From the NCBI RefSeq assembly GCF_019933155.2, contig NZ_CP082944.1:2420001-2484000 (forward strand): a stretch of DNA of 64,000 nucleotides, written 5' to 3'. Positions 1-8,098 of the stretch are shown one piece after another. The position numbers were made by a program, and so were the translations under genes. Below the pieces are notes generated by a model, which was not told where the DNA came from, did not search any database, and worked only from the letters and a program-made list of their open reading frames with translations. Numbering within the stretch: position 1 is the first letter of the stretch; each line of letters starts with the position of its first letter. Source of the DNA: Metabacillus dongyingensis. Its GTDB lineage: Bacteria > Bacillota > Bacilli > Bacillales > Bacillaceae.

Positions 1-43
1 AGTTCACCCTTGGGAAAGAGAACAGTATATGTCTCAATATTAA
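1..43 (+). CDS. glnA: Glutamine synthetase, last 13 codons (partial)
   Basis: Only the C-terminal tail is inside the window: VHPWEREQYMSQY then TAA at 41-43. This is the conserved end of Bacillus type I-alpha glutamine synthetase, the enzyme that makes glutamine from glutamate, ATP and ammonia. The same tail is repeated at 10531-10587 with one Ser-to-Tyr change, so this copy sits at the left end of an inserted element. In B. subtilis glnA lies just upstream of the lexA region, which agrees with the position of the right-hand copy. Confidence 0.9.
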   Translation, partial: VHPWEREQYMSQY

Positions 44-50
44 TACCTGC

Positions 51-88
51 AAATCCCTGATGCCATTGGTGTCAGGGGTTTTTTATAA
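51..88 (+). terminator. Terminator after glnA (left copy)
   Basis: CCCTGA at 55-60 pairs with TCAGGG at 72-77 around a short loop, followed by a run of T. It differs from the terminator after the right-hand glnA tail (10582-10637), so it probably came with the inserted element. Confidence 0.75.
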
Positions 89-165
89 TTCTTAAAATTT
101 TATTAAAAAATAGCATTGACCACAAATCTGACCACTATTTGACTACCAAATTTTTATGAATGAAA
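65..165. repeat. Left copy of 100 bp repeat with TGACCAC array
   Basis: Nearly identical to 3802-3900. It includes the distal arm of the terminator, an AT-rich stretch and three heptamers, TGACCAC at 117 and 129 and TGACTAC at 140, at 12 and 11 bp spacing. The same array with the same spacing occurs at 3852-3881 and 10400-10429. Its place beside duplicated glnA ends suggests recombinase arm sites or other end sequences of the element. Confidence 0.75.
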
Positions 166-611
166 GTAGGGAGGAGATGGGGTCGTTAATCTGGTTACGT
201 TTAATACGTTTTACGAGCCACAGTAACCAGCTGTCGAATAATTTTTTAAAGCGCTTTGATTTAACAACCGCACAATTTGATGTGCTCATGCAAATTCATG
301 TCTATCAACCACTCACTCAAATTGAGTTAGCTGAAAAAGTAACGGTCACGCAAGGTGGTATTTCCCGTATGCTTGCACGACTTGAAAAAGAAGGCTATAT
401 TGTGCGTAAGCAAGATTGGAAAACGAAAACGATAAGCCTAGCGATTTTAGAAGAGTCCATGCCAGCTCAACTTGCGTTTCAATCGTCATTTTTTGACGAT
501 GTATTAAACGAGGAAGAAACGAAAACATTGTACACACTGATGACACGTGTACATAAACATAGCCAAAAAAAGACTTACCACCTGAGTAATTTTTTTTACA
601 CTATAACTTGA
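156..611 (+). CDS. MarR-family transcriptional regulator
   Basis: A 151-residue protein with the MarR winged-helix fold: the stretch around residues 55-95 ([19 protein letters not shown], then [10 protein letters not shown]) is the recognition helix and wing. MarR proteins are dimeric repressors that usually respond to small phenolic or oxidising compounds. The ATG at 156 lacks a ribosome site; the ATG at 177 has AGGGAGG only 2 bp upstream, so the start is uncertain. A perfect 26 bp palindrome overlaps its stop codon and is the likely operator for the gene that used to follow. The original partner gene is gone: a transposase fragment now occupies that place. Confidence 0.8.
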   Translation: MNESREEMGSLIWLRLIRFTSHSNQLSNNFLKRFDLTTAQFDVLMQIHVYQPLTQIELAEKVTVTQGGISRMLARLEKEGYIVRKQDWKTKTISLAILEESMPAQLAFQSSFFDDVLNEEETKTLYTLMTRVHKHSQKKTYHLSNFFYTIT

Positions 612-626
612 TTAATCAAGTTATAG
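601..626. promoter_or_regulatory. Perfect 26 bp palindrome, probable MarR operator
   Basis: CTATAACTTGATT at 601-613 is followed directly by its exact reverse complement at 614-626. It includes the TGA stop (609-611) of the MarR gene and lies just before an AAGGAGG ribosome site (630-636). Palindromes with TTGATTAATCAA-like centres are typical MarR-family operators. Confidence 0.6.
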
Positions 627-643
627 AATAAGGAGGACCCAGA

Positions 644-955
644 ATGACTCTTAGAGCTTTCCCCTTCCGAGTTATTGTACCCCTTTCTTTACATGAAAAA
701 GCCACACAATTGTCAGTTGACAGTTATGTGGCGAAAATAGAGCTAACTCTAGAAAAGTGCCTAAAAAGGTTTTATTATTCAAATTATATAAAAAGTATAA
801 GATCAAATACAACTAATTGTCAACGGACCTTTTTTAGTGCCACTCTCTATGGTAAGCTGCCACGAGTAAAGATGACAGACCTACTTTTAGAGGTGACAAG
901 TTGGACAGGGTTTGATAAGCAATTTTTCTATTTATGCGGAAATTACCGATACTGA
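644..955 (+). pseudogene. Tn3-family transposase fragment
   Basis: The 103-residue frame has a stretch resembling the middle of Tn3-family TnpA: LPRVKMTDLLLEVTSWTGF at about residues 72-90 corresponds to the family's LPxxxxTxLLxEVxxWTGF motif. Full transposases of this family are close to 1000 residues, so this is a remnant without catalytic residues. The AAGGAGG ribosome site and the ATG at 644 probably belong to the gene formerly controlled by the upstream MarR protein; the transposon remnant joined this start region. It shows that a Tn3-type transposon once inserted here. Confidence 0.6.
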
Positions 956-1010
956 TCTTTCTTTTGTCTATTATGATTTATGCCTTATTAATGGTTATAG
1001 GAGCAGATAT

Positions 1011-1676
1011 TTATTTTTCTTTTTGTTCAGCATAAAACTCATCAATAGCACGAATCCAATTCTTTCGGGCAAGACTTGCTGCTTTCTCTTTATTTTTATT
1101 TTCAAAGGCCTGTAATATAGCTTCATGTTCCTGTATTGAATCATTTGTAAGAATGATTGATTGATGAAAATACAGGCGAAGAACATGAGCCTGGAGATTT
1201 GAAATTGAATTCGTGATATATTGATTCTGTGCATTCTCCACAATGATATTATGAAAGTGTTCATCTTGCTTTAATGCTGAATAAAAATCGCCTTTTTTAA
1301 TGGCCTCAGCAAATTTAGTATTAATTTCACGCAATGAATCAATCGATTCCTGACTTATAACCGGTGTTGCCAATTCGGCAGCTAAGGCTTGCAAGACACC
1401 TAAAGGAGGCAAAATTTTGTTAATATCCTCTTTATTAACAGATGTGACTTGAGTTCCAACCCCTGGAAACATTTCAACAAATCCTTGAACATTCAGTAAT
1501 TGCAGTGCTTCCCGAATAGGAGTCCTGCTTACTCCTAACGCTTGCGCAAGATCAGCATCATTAAGCTTTTCTTTAGGCTGAAGAGTGCCATCAATGATCC
1601 ATTCTTGAATTTGAGCAAATGCACGATTTTTTGCAGTAACACGAGTAGGGGATGAAAAATTGGTAGGTATGGGCAT
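1011..1676 (-). CDS. GntR-family (FadR subfamily) transcriptional regulator
   Basis: A 221-residue protein with an N-terminal winged helix-turn-helix (residues 15-75; DADLAQALGVSRTPIREAL is the recognition helix) and a helical C-terminal FCD-type ligand domain. It reads away from brnQ, with the 410 bp between them holding three copies of an ATATATTAC-type element. FadR-type regulators usually sense a metabolite of the neighbouring pathway; control of the BrnQ transporter, or of a gene now deleted from the gap, is inference. The start ATG at 1676 has AAAAGGTGG upstream. Confidence 0.85.
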   Translation of the reverse strand: MPIPTNFSSPTRVTAKNRAFAQIQEWIIDGTLQPKEKLNDADLAQALGVSRTPIREALQLLNVQGFVEMFPGVGTQVTSVNKEDINKILPPLGVLQALAAELATPVISQESIDSLREINTKFAEAIKKGDFYSALKQDEHFHNIIVENAQNQYITNSISNLQAHVLRLYFHQSIILTNDSIQEHEAILQAFENKNKEKAASLARKNWIRAIDEFYAEQKEK

Positions 1677-2088
1677 GATAAAACCACCTTTTGATTTTTC
1701 ATAAGGTAAATTGAAGTACTTAAAACTCTGTCTTCATTTAATAGTAGAATATTCTAGATAGGTATATTGAAAGTGTATATGATTCTACTTTAAAATGCAA
1801 TATATTACATAAAAGAACAAAAAACGCGTAATATATTGCATAAATATCTTGTATATGATATCTTTTGGTAAGCGATATATTACATACGTATAATAGAAGG
1901 AGGAATATAGCAAAATAAATTAGTACAAGCTAAATAATCTGAAAATTTTAATTAAAATGAGAATTGCGATAACATCAAATGAAATTTTTAGTATTTTTTT
2001 TGATTATAAAGATTATTTCAAATATGATTAATGCTTTTTTTTAGAAACTTAATCACCCCAGATCAATAGACTTCTAGGAGGAAATCAA
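1677..2088. promoter_or_regulatory. GntR-brnQ intergenic region with three operator-like repeats
   Basis: Three related elements: TGCAATATATTACAT at 1796-1810, its inverse (GTAATATATTGCAT) at 1828-1841, and CGATATATTACATACG at 1873-1888. They flank a TATAAT-like box near 1889. A good ribosome site (AAGGAGG near 1898) is followed by ATA TAG instead of a start, so a gene start has been lost here. The remainder up to brnQ is AT-rich with no other feature seen. Confidence 0.5.
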
Positions 2089-3438
2089 ATGACTAATAAA
2101 ATATCATTTTCATTTATAGTTGCAGTTGGTTTTATGCTATTCGCTTTATTCTTTGGCGCAGGAAATTTAATTTTCCCTGCAATGCTTGGTCAATCAGCGG
2201 GAACGAATGTGTGGTCGGCTAATGCCGGGTTTGTCGTTACTGGCGTTGGCTTACCTTTACTTGGTGTAATTGCATTAGGAATATCTGGAAAAAGTGATTT
2301 ACAATCATTAGCAAGCCGGGTACATCCTATTTTCGGTATCATCTTTACTGTTGCTCTTTATTTATCAATAGGACCTTTGTTTGCAATCCCAAGAACAGGT
2401 ACTGTTTCATTTGAGATCGGGGTTAAGCCTTTTATTTCTGAAGAATACAGTGTTATTGGTTTAATAATCTTTACTATTATCTTTTTTGGAATTACAGCCT
2501 ATTTTTCATTAAAGTCATCTAAGATTGTTGATATTGTTGGAAAATTCTTAACTCCATTTTTATTACTTTTTATTGCGATTCTTATCATCGCAGCATTTTT
2601 TAATCCTATCGGGCAATTTCAAGCGCCTGCTGAAAACTATATGAATAATGCCTTCTTTAAAGGATTCCAAGAGGGATATCTTACAATGGATGCCCTTGCA
2701 GCTTTTGTTTTTGGAATTATTGTTATCAATGCGGTAAAAGAAAAGGGTGCCTCTACTAAGAAGGAAATTATGATAGCTGTTACCAAAGCAGGAGTAATTG
2801 CAGCGGCACTTCTTGGAATCATTTACACATCTCTTTCCTTTATTGGGGCTTCAAGTGTAGAAGGTCTTGGACTTTTAGATAATGGGGGAGCCGTTCTTTC
2901 AGGTGCATCAAATCATTACTTCGGTTCATTTGGCGGGATTCTGCTTAGCTTAATTGTTTTTGGAGCTTGTTTAACAACTAGTATTGGACTTATCACTTCT
3001 TGTTCTTCATATTTCTCTAAAGTGATGCCAAGTATTTCTTACAATAAATTCGTGATTATTTTCTCTGTTTTTAGTGCTGGTTTAGCCAACTTCGGCTTAA
3101 ATGAATTAATTGCTGTCTCTGTTCCAGTTTTAGTAGCCATTTATCCATTAGCTATCTGTTTAATGGCTTTAACATTTTTACATCCATTATTTAAGGGTAA
3201 AAAAGAGGTTTATCAAGGAAGTATGTTATTAACTCTAATTGTAGCTTTATTTGACGGATTAAACGCAGCGGGAATTACCATTGCTCCAATCAATGACCTA
3301 TTAGCCACTGTCCTTCCATTGTATGAAGTAGGTTTAGGTTGGATCGTACCAGCTATTATCGGCGGGGTTTTAGGATATGTATTCGGGATGGTGATGAAAA
3401 GCAAATCCCCTTCTGCTCAAGTTGAGAAATATATCTAA
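2089..3438 (+). CDS. brnQ: Branched-chain amino acid carrier (BrnQ/BraB, LIVCS family)
   Basis: A 449-residue, about 12-helix membrane protein that takes up leucine, isoleucine and valine with Na+ or H+. The N-terminal FGAGNLIFPAMLGQSAG motif (residues 22-38) is the hallmark of the LIVCS family, and length is normal for it. The start ATG follows CTAGGAGGAAATCAA. It is transcribed divergently from a GntR regulator and ends in a strong terminator, so it forms a single-gene unit. Confidence 0.92.
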   Translation: MTNKISFSFIVAVGFMLFALFFGAGNLIFPAMLGQSAGTNVWSANAGFVVTGVGLPLLGVIALGISGKSDLQSLASRVHPIFGIIFTVALYLSIGPLFAIPRTGTVSFEIGVKPFISEEYSVIGLIIFTIIFFGITAYFSLKSSKIVDIVGKFLTPFLLLFIAILIIAAFFNPIGQFQAPAENYMNNAFFKGFQEGYLTMDALAAFVFGIIVINAVKEKGASTKKEIMIAVTKAGVIAAALLGIIYTSLSFIGASSVEGLGLLDNGGAVLSGASNHYFGSFGGILLSLIVFGACLTTSIGLITSCSSYFSKVMPSISYNKFVIIFSVFSAGLANFGLNELIAVSVPVLVAIYPLAICLMALTFLHPLFKGKKEVYQGSMLLTLIVALFDGLNAAGITIAPINDLLATVLPLYEVGLGWIVPAIIGGVLGYVFGMVMKSKSPSAQVEKYI

Positions 3439-3446
3439 ATTGTAAT

Positions 3447-3490
3447 AAAAAGGTCAGCCAGTTATATGAAACTGGCTGACCTTTTTTCGG
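3447..3490 (+). terminator. Terminator of brnQ
   Basis: AAAGGTCAGCCAGTT pairs with AACTGGCTGACCTTT, followed by T-rich sequence. A textbook intrinsic terminator 10 bp after the stop. Confidence 0.95.
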
Positions 3491-3801
3491 TTTAGCTTTT
3501 GTTAAAAGGTATTCTTGTTTTGTGTTTTTACAGTAAAAGAGCGTTGTTTAATGGCATAAATTTAGTAATGATTGAACTAGTTAATGAATAGAAAATGTTG
3601 TGTTATATGCAGGAATTATGGTCGATATTATTGTGCCTGTTTTCGGATGAAAGAATTTAGTTAAAGCCCCGATCAATATAGCTCATTTATTAGAACGTTT
3701 TGCATTATTTACATTTATCCTTTTTAGAGTATCGGTCGTCAGCATCCTTTCTGTACAGGTGTGCCTAATAATAAAGTGTCTAACTTTTTGGGTTCACTTC
3801 A

Positions 3802-3900
3802 ATTGGTGGCAGGGTTTTTTATAATTCTTAAAATTTTATTAAAAATAGCATTGACCACAAATCTGACCACTTTTTGACCACCAAATTTTTATGAATGAAA
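3802..3900. repeat. Middle copy of the 100 bp repeat with TGACCAC array
   Basis: Matches 65-165 almost base for base and carries TGACCAC at 3852, 3864 and 3875. The preceding GGTTCACTT at 3791-3799 may be the remains of a glnA end (GGTTCACCC-like). It marks a probable internal junction between two tandem elements. The gap 3490-3800 holds nothing else that I recognise. Confidence 0.7.
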
Positions 3901-3938
3901 AATTTACTATATGGTAGTAAATATTGTGAGGTGATTTT

Positions 3939-4040
3939 ATGAATCTTAAGGTCTTGAAAGAAAATGAAGATTTTATTCAGAGCGAAGTTAAAAAAAGAGA
4001 TATAAAAATCACTTTTTTACTATTTAAAATCACTTTGTGA
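3939..4040 (+). pseudogene. Short truncated gene start, unknown
   Basis: A GTGAGGTGATTTT ribosome site precedes ATG 3939, and the frame reads 33 residues (MNLKVLKENEDFIQSEVKKR at the start) before TGA. The charged start looks protein-like, but the frame ends in a repeat of ATAAAAATCACTTTT and TTTAAAATCACTTTG that looks like a small duplication. I do not recognise the family; probably the surviving 5' end of a gene. From 4041 to 4734 there is no gene that I can support, only a CGCCTT/AAGGCG hairpin at 4350-4375. Confidence 0.3.
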
Positions 4041-4734
4041 TGAAATGAATTAATGATTTTGCAGAATATATAAAGTCGTTTGAAGAGTGGTCATTGATTA
4101 AAGAAGAAATGAATACCAGCTTCAGGTAAAAGATAAACAAAAACGAAAAATGAAACATATTAATAGACCGAAAAAAATAATTAAAAAAAGAAAGGAATGG
4201 CTTAATTTTACTAATAATCCCATACATACCACATAGGATACTTGTAACACCTATGAACACTTCAAATGGTGCTGCTGGATACACAGAATAATGTTCCGTT
4301 ATAATTACTCTAACGGAGTTAAAGATTGTTTATTTAACTTCTATATTAGGGCGCCTTTCATTAATAAGAAGGCGTCTTAATGTATTCGGCCATCACGTGG
4401 AAAAAAATAGGGAATTTATCTTAAATTTAGAGAGTATTGTGAACTAATGTACTTAAGCTAACGTAAGCAGGTTAAATGAAGAAGGTATCAAAAGGTGACT
4501 TCATTTTAAAAAAATAATCAGCAATTTGAAAATGGTATTTATAAAAGCAAATTTTTTTCTCTGAGCTTTTATTTTGTTAATACCTACATGAAAAGGTCCA
4601 ATACCGAATAAAGGAAGAGAAAAAGCTACCAAAATTATTTATGATATTTTATAGGATTACCTATGGCTTAATTGGAAATTCTAATTTTAGCGGACCATTA
4701 AATTACATTTTAATTTTAGAAAGGGGAGAAGTTG

Positions 4735-5529
4735 ATGGATTCTCTATGGCTAGAGTATGCTTGGACATTGTTAATTCTAATCGGATTAGAAGGATTGTTA
4801 TCGGCTGACAATGCTCTTGTTCTAGCAGTTATAGCCAAGCATTTACCCGAAAATGAGAAAAGAAAAGCTATAAATTATGGTATCATTATGGCCTTCGTTT
4901 TTCGATTTATTGCTCTTTTTGCCATTTCTTTTATCGCAAACGTCTGGCAGATACAGGCTATAGGAGCAGCTTATCTTCTTTACTTAGGCTTAAAGCATGT
5001 TATTCAGGCGCGTTTCGGGAAAAAGAATGAGGATGTTCATAAGGACGATGAAAAGGAAGCCGCCGGAAAAGGTTTCTGGCCGACAGTAGGGAAGATTGCG
5101 CTGGCTGACCTTGCTTTTGCAGTTGATTCGATATTAGCTGCGGTTGCTCTTGCCCTTGGTCTTCCAGATTCACCGCTCGGCGATTTCGGCGGTATGGATG
5201 GAGGGCAGTTTATTGTTGTTGTTCTCGGCGGTATCGCTGGCCTTATCTTGATTAAGTTTGCAGCAACCTGGTTTGTTCAACTTCTTGCAAAACGTCCAGC
5301 ATTGGAAACAACAGCATATGCCATTGTTGCATGGGTCGGTGTCAAACTTGCTGTCATTACCCTTGCCCATGAGGATATTGGGGTCTTAGATCATGATTTT
5401 CCCCACAGTCCAGCTTGGACTCTGATTTTCTATGGAGTATTAGTCGGTATTGCCCTAATTGGTTGGTTTGCACCGGAAAAAAAGTCATTTCAGATAAATC
5501 CTAAAGGCAATAAAAAAAGAGGACAGTGA
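4735..5529 (+). CDS. TerC-family integral membrane protein
   Basis: A 264-residue protein with about seven membrane helices. Two copies of the family's acidic membrane signature are visible: GLLSADNALVLAVIAKHLP near residue 20 and DLAFAVDSILAAVALALG near residue 125. TerC proteins such as B. subtilis YkoY and YceF are linked to Mn2+ export and metalation of secreted proteins; tellurite resistance is a historic name. ATG 4735 is preferred to TTG 4732 because AAGGGGAG lies 6 bp upstream. I see no yybP-ykoY (Mn2+) riboswitch consensus upstream, although some family members have one. Confidence 0.88.
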   Translation: MDSLWLEYAWTLLILIGLEGLLSADNALVLAVIAKHLPENEKRKAINYGIIMAFVFRFIALFAISFIANVWQIQAIGAAYLLYLGLKHVIQARFGKKNEDVHKDDEKEAAGKGFWPTVGKIALADLAFAVDSILAAVALALGLPDSPLGDFGGMDGGQFIVVVLGGIAGLILIKFAATWFVQLLAKRPALETTAYAIVAWVGVKLAVITLAHEDIGVLDHDFPHSPAWTLIFYGVLVGIALIGWFAPEKKSFQINPKGNKKRGQ

Positions 5530-5639
5530 GTCACTGAATTTCTATTACACCGTATGATCTTTATAGCCATGGACATACTTATTGATGTTAGTTTTTAAGG
5601 CATTATCTTAACTTTTTAAAAAACGGAGGAATCAAAAAT

Positions 5640-5906
5640 ATGCCTACTGAAATTGATCTTATAATGAAAAATGTTTGGCAAAATACTTGTGGATCATGGC
5701 AAAACTGTACGGAAACTACAATTAAGTCATTCTTAGCACAATGCCAAGAAAATAATATAGACCCGCAATATTGTATGAGTTGGATTGAAGGACATAGATC
5801 ACAAATTCCTGACTGGACTGTCGTTTCAAAAGTTTCGCTTGACTGGGTTAATCAGCATACTTCAACTGGTTCACCCATATCATTTAATGAAAAGGATCTT
5901 CATTAA
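5640..5906 (+). CDS. Small hypothetical protein, 88 residues
   Basis: An 88-residue soluble protein with three cysteines (NTCGSWQNC and QYC) and several tryptophans. The ATG has AACGGAGGAATCAAAAAT upstream and a terminator follows directly, so the gene looks real and monocistronic. I do not recognise the family. It follows TerC by 110 bp but has its own spacing and terminator, so no functional link is implied. Confidence 0.6.
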   Translation: MPTEIDLIMKNVWQNTCGSWQNCTETTIKSFLAQCQENNIDPQYCMSWIEGHRSQIPDWTVVSKVSLDWVNQHTSTGSPISFNEKDLH

Positions 5907-5922
5907 AGAAAGGTCCTTTTTT
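5888..5922 (+). terminator. Terminator after the 88-residue gene
   Basis: AAAGGATCTTC and GAAAGGTCCTTTTTT form a short stem (AAGGA-TCTT / AAGG-TCCTT) around the stop codon, with a run of T. Confidence 0.65.
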
Positions 5923-6240
5923 AACTAACCAAATGATCTATTCTCTTTTTAAGTTTCTTTTGATCACTATGGTTCTGCGATTTGTATGCCTGATACTATA
6001 GAACAGTTGTGGATTTAAAAAAAGTTTGATAATTTATAAAAAACTCTGCTCGTTTATAAAAATGATTGATAATTTGTAATAAAGTTTGATCAAAATCCTG
6101 TATTGATTTAAACAGGGTTTTTCTTTTTTGCTTTTATTAATTTTGTAAAACTACATTCGTGTTACTCCACTAAAGGGCCAGATTGTGGAATAAGGAATAA
6201 GGGAGGGATTATATGATTTACGAAATGACTTTAAAGATAA

Positions 6241-6269
6241 TTGTCGCATCCGGATAAATTTGCTATAAT
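6241..6269 (+). promoter_or_regulatory. Sigma-A promoter for the leader / GNAT unit
   Basis: TTGTCG at 6241-6246 and TATAAT at 6264-6269 with a 17 bp spacer. It lies 229 bp before the first downstream start codon, leaving a long untranslated leader. Between 5923 and 6240 I see only AT-rich sequence and one weak intergenic repeat (6173-6200). Confidence 0.75.
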
Positions 6270-6299
6270 ATTAATAGAATAAATTTTACTTTCTCTTTT

Positions 6300-6400
6300 T
6301 TAGAAGAGATGCAAATGGCATCTCGTTATCAAGCTATCAGATCAAAGGTCTTTGAACCATTTGAAGAACATTCTTCTTCAAGTGTGTCTAAGACCTTTTT
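6300..6400 (+). promoter_or_regulatory. Probable transcription attenuator in the leader
   Basis: GAGATGC at 6306-6312 pairs with GCATCTC at 6318-6324. A larger stem follows: AAAGGTCTT at 6345-6353 with AAGACCTTTT at 6389-6398, enclosing GAAGAACATTCTTC and ending in a T run. Antibiotic-responsive leaders upstream of resistance genes in Bacilli have this layout (anti-terminator hairpin, then terminator). The controlled gene would be the acetyltransferase at 6688; the function is inferred. Confidence 0.5.
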
Positions 6401-6497
6401 GTGTTGGTCTGAAACAATAAGAAAGGAGGTTTCGAGCAAGAATAATAAGAATAATATCGCTGGAATCAGCAACAAACATAGGAGAAGATTAAATTAA

Positions 6498-6734
6498 ATG
6501 GAAAGTTTACCTTGTAAAGGTTGCAAAGGAATGTGTTGCGGTTGCGGTCCCGTTCCAATTACAGAAGACGAGTTGAAGAAAATGATTATCAAGCCATACC
6601 TAGATGTGAGCAAAAACCATAAATACTGCAAGCACGTGCCAATTACTCCTATAACGGAGCAAAATAATCTAGCAGGGGGAGAATCTCATGACAGGTTTCA
6701 AGAACATAACCATAATAAAAGCAGGCTTAAATGA
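6498..6734 (+). pseudogene. Cysteine-cluster protein (YkgJ-like), 3' truncated
   Basis: The first ~30 residues (CKGCKGMCCGCGPVPITEDELKK) match the start of YkgJ-type cysteine-cluster proteins, which probably bind Zn2+ or an Fe-S cluster. Family members go on to a second cysteine group, CxxHxxRPxxC, which is missing here. After about residue 50 the sequence becomes unrelated and overlaps the next gene by 47 bp. The likely history is deletion of the 3' half; the remaining 78 residues are probably not functional. Confidence 0.55.
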
Positions 6735-7161
6735 ATTAGATCTAGTGGCCGGACTTTTTGACCAACACCGTGTTTTTTGCAAGCAAGCATCGGCTTTTCT
6801 AGAAGGGCGAGCCTACCTTAAAGAAAGAATAGAGCGAAAGGAATCCGTTATCTTCTTAGCGGTTGATCAAAAAAGTTGTGGTGATGTCAAACCTCTTGGA
6901 TTTGTTCAGCTCTACCCAACCTTTTCAACACTTTCCATGAAGAGGGTTTGGATATTAAATGACTTATTTGTTGATCCAACTGCAAGAAGAAATGGCATAG
7001 CTAAACAATTAATGTTGAAGGCGAAAGCATTCGTGATAGACACTGGTGCAAAAGGACTAAGAGTTGAAACAGCTACTGATAACAAAAAAGCCCAACACTT
7101 ATATGAATCGTTAGGTTACCAAAAAGATGTTCGTGGCTTTCATTACCATTATTATTTTTAG
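6688..7161 (+). CDS. GNAT-family N-acetyltransferase
   Basis: A 157-residue acetyl-CoA-dependent acetyltransferase. The acetyl-CoA pyrophosphate loop is LFVDPTARRNGIAKQLM (residues 90-106), and the later NKKAQHLYESLGYQKD is the usual motif B region. The ATG at 6688 has AGGGGGAG 6 bp upstream. Its substrate cannot be told from sequence; small molecules, antibiotics or protein N-termini are all possible. The probable attenuator in its leader would fit an inducible resistance gene. Confidence 0.85.
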   Translation: MTGFKNITIIKAGLNELDLVAGLFDQHRVFCKQASAFLEGRAYLKERIERKESVIFLAVDQKSCGDVKPLGFVQLYPTFSTLSMKRVWILNDLFVDPTARRNGIAKQLMLKAKAFVIDTGAKGLRVETATDNKKAQHLYESLGYQKDVRGFHYHYYF

Positions 7162-7179
7162 ACTAAAATCCAACTCTTT

Positions 7180-7317
7180 TGTAAAAGCATTGAGAAAGTG
7201 AGCGGGCTTTACGTTTGCAACCATCCAATAGAATACAACTTTATTTTCAAACCACAGAATATCATTATTATATTCTCGATTTTGAAAGAATATTGATGTT
7301 AACCGACCCGGCTTCAA
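7180..7317 (-). pseudogene. Possible gene fragment, unknown
   Basis: The reverse-strand frame contains a natural-looking stretch (NREYNNDILWFENKVVFYWMV, then KPAHFLNAFTKEL) with many aromatic residues. It has no ribosome site and the frame runs into the end of the acetyltransferase gene. It may be a remnant of a gene disrupted during island assembly, or chance. I do not recognise the family. Confidence 0.25.
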
Positions 7318-7413
7318 GCCAGCTATTTGTGTTTCATAATGCCATTTAATTTGAATGAATAAGTGTCAATTAAAAATGAAAGTCATAATAATGGGTAACT
7401 GGTTTTCCATAAA

Positions 7414-7460
7414 AGGGCGCTTATCTGGAATAAGGTAAGTGTCCTTTTTAATGGAATAAA
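7414..7460. repeat. Intergenic repeat copy 1
   Basis: AAAGGGCGCTTATCTGGAAT followed by AAGGTAAGTGTCCTTTTT. A member of the local family whose clearest form is CAACAATCGGGGGCGATTG...GCCCTTT; it can fold on itself through the AAAGGGCGCTTA and TAAGTGTCCTTT arms. Confidence 0.5.
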
Positions 7461-7499
7461 AGATTGAGTTAATCACCTAATTTTTAAATAATGTATTTA

Positions 7500-7580
7500 G
7501 CTATCGGGGGCGATTGCTGAATATAGTGACCATCCCTTTAGTTAAGAATTGGGCAGGATTTCTTGAATAGGATAAGGAGC
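7500..7580. repeat. Intergenic repeat copies 2 and 3
   Basis: CTATCGGGGGCGATTGCTGA with CCATCCCTTTAG (7500-7541) is followed by GGGCAGGATTTCTTGAATAG (7551-7570), two units head to tail between the acetyltransferase and the lipoprotein gene. Confidence 0.5.
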
Positions 7581-7615
7581 AAAAACCATTTGAAAATTAA
7601 AAAGGAGAAAACAAA

Positions 7616-7885
7616 ATGAGAAAGTTGGCAGTCTTCGTATTAAGTGGTTTATTGTTAGCAGGTTGCGGGAGTTCAAGCATAAGCGGAAATGATTATGAAT
7701 CAAGGATTACCGAATTAGAAGAAATGAATGCTGAACTGATAACACAGATTGAAGAATTACAATCAGAATTAGAGAGTACAACAACTAGAGTTGATGATGT
7801 AGAATATGAATTGAGTGACATTGATTCAAGTATTACCGATTTAGATTCACGGCTAAGTGATTTAGAATTTGAGATGTCATATTAA
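7616..7885 (+). CDS. Small coiled-coil lipoprotein
   Basis: An 89-residue protein with a lipoprotein signal: MRKLAVFVLSGLLLAGC, lipobox LLAGC with Cys17 as the acylated residue. After a Ser/Gly linker the mature part is an uninterrupted acidic coiled coil with heptads (ITELEEMNAELITQIEELQS onwards). The ATG is preceded by AAAAAGGAG. It would be anchored to the outer face of the membrane. No catalytic motif is present; function unknown. Confidence 0.75.
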   Translation: MRKLAVFVLSGLLLAGCGSSSISGNDYESRITELEEMNAELITQIEELQSELESTTTRVDDVEYELSDIDSSITDLDSRLSDLEFEMSY

Positions 7886-7960
7886 AGACAACAATTCATA
7901 GATCTTCAATTAAAGGGGGCTTTAATGGAAGTCTTCTTACTATATTCTGAATAAAATTGA

Positions 7961-8007
7961 TATTCAGCAATCGGGCGGGATTCTTTAATAGGGATCGTCT
8001 TTTTTAT
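7961..8007. repeat. Intergenic repeat copy 4
   Basis: TTCAGCAATCGGGCGGGATT, then AATAGGGATCGTCTTTTTTA. Same family as 9421-9512 and 10126-10175. Confidence 0.5.
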
Positions 8008-8065
8008 TGAACAAACGGGGGAGTTTAATAACTGCATTGTTACAAAGGTACAAATAAAAACATAA

Positions 8066-8098
8066 GAAAAACCCGGTTCTTGTGGAACGGGTTTTTTA
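8066..8098 (-). terminator. Bidirectional terminator at the XRE-cupin 3' end
   Basis: AAAAACCCGGTTCTTG pairs with GAACGGGTTTTTT. It directly follows the reverse-strand gene's stop codon and could also stop transcription from the left. Confidence 0.85.

Noticed and set aside
4030..4284. 84-residue reverse frame
   Set aside because: Hydrophobic but without ribosome site or recognisable motif; probably chance in AT-rich DNA.
4380..4734. yybP-ykoY (Mn2+) riboswitch before TerC
   Set aside because: I looked for the conserved paired elements and did not find them; the leader is AT-rich without strong stems.
6309..6497. 62-residue open frame
   Set aside because: It reads through both stems of the probable attenuator and has no ribosome site; at most a leader peptide.
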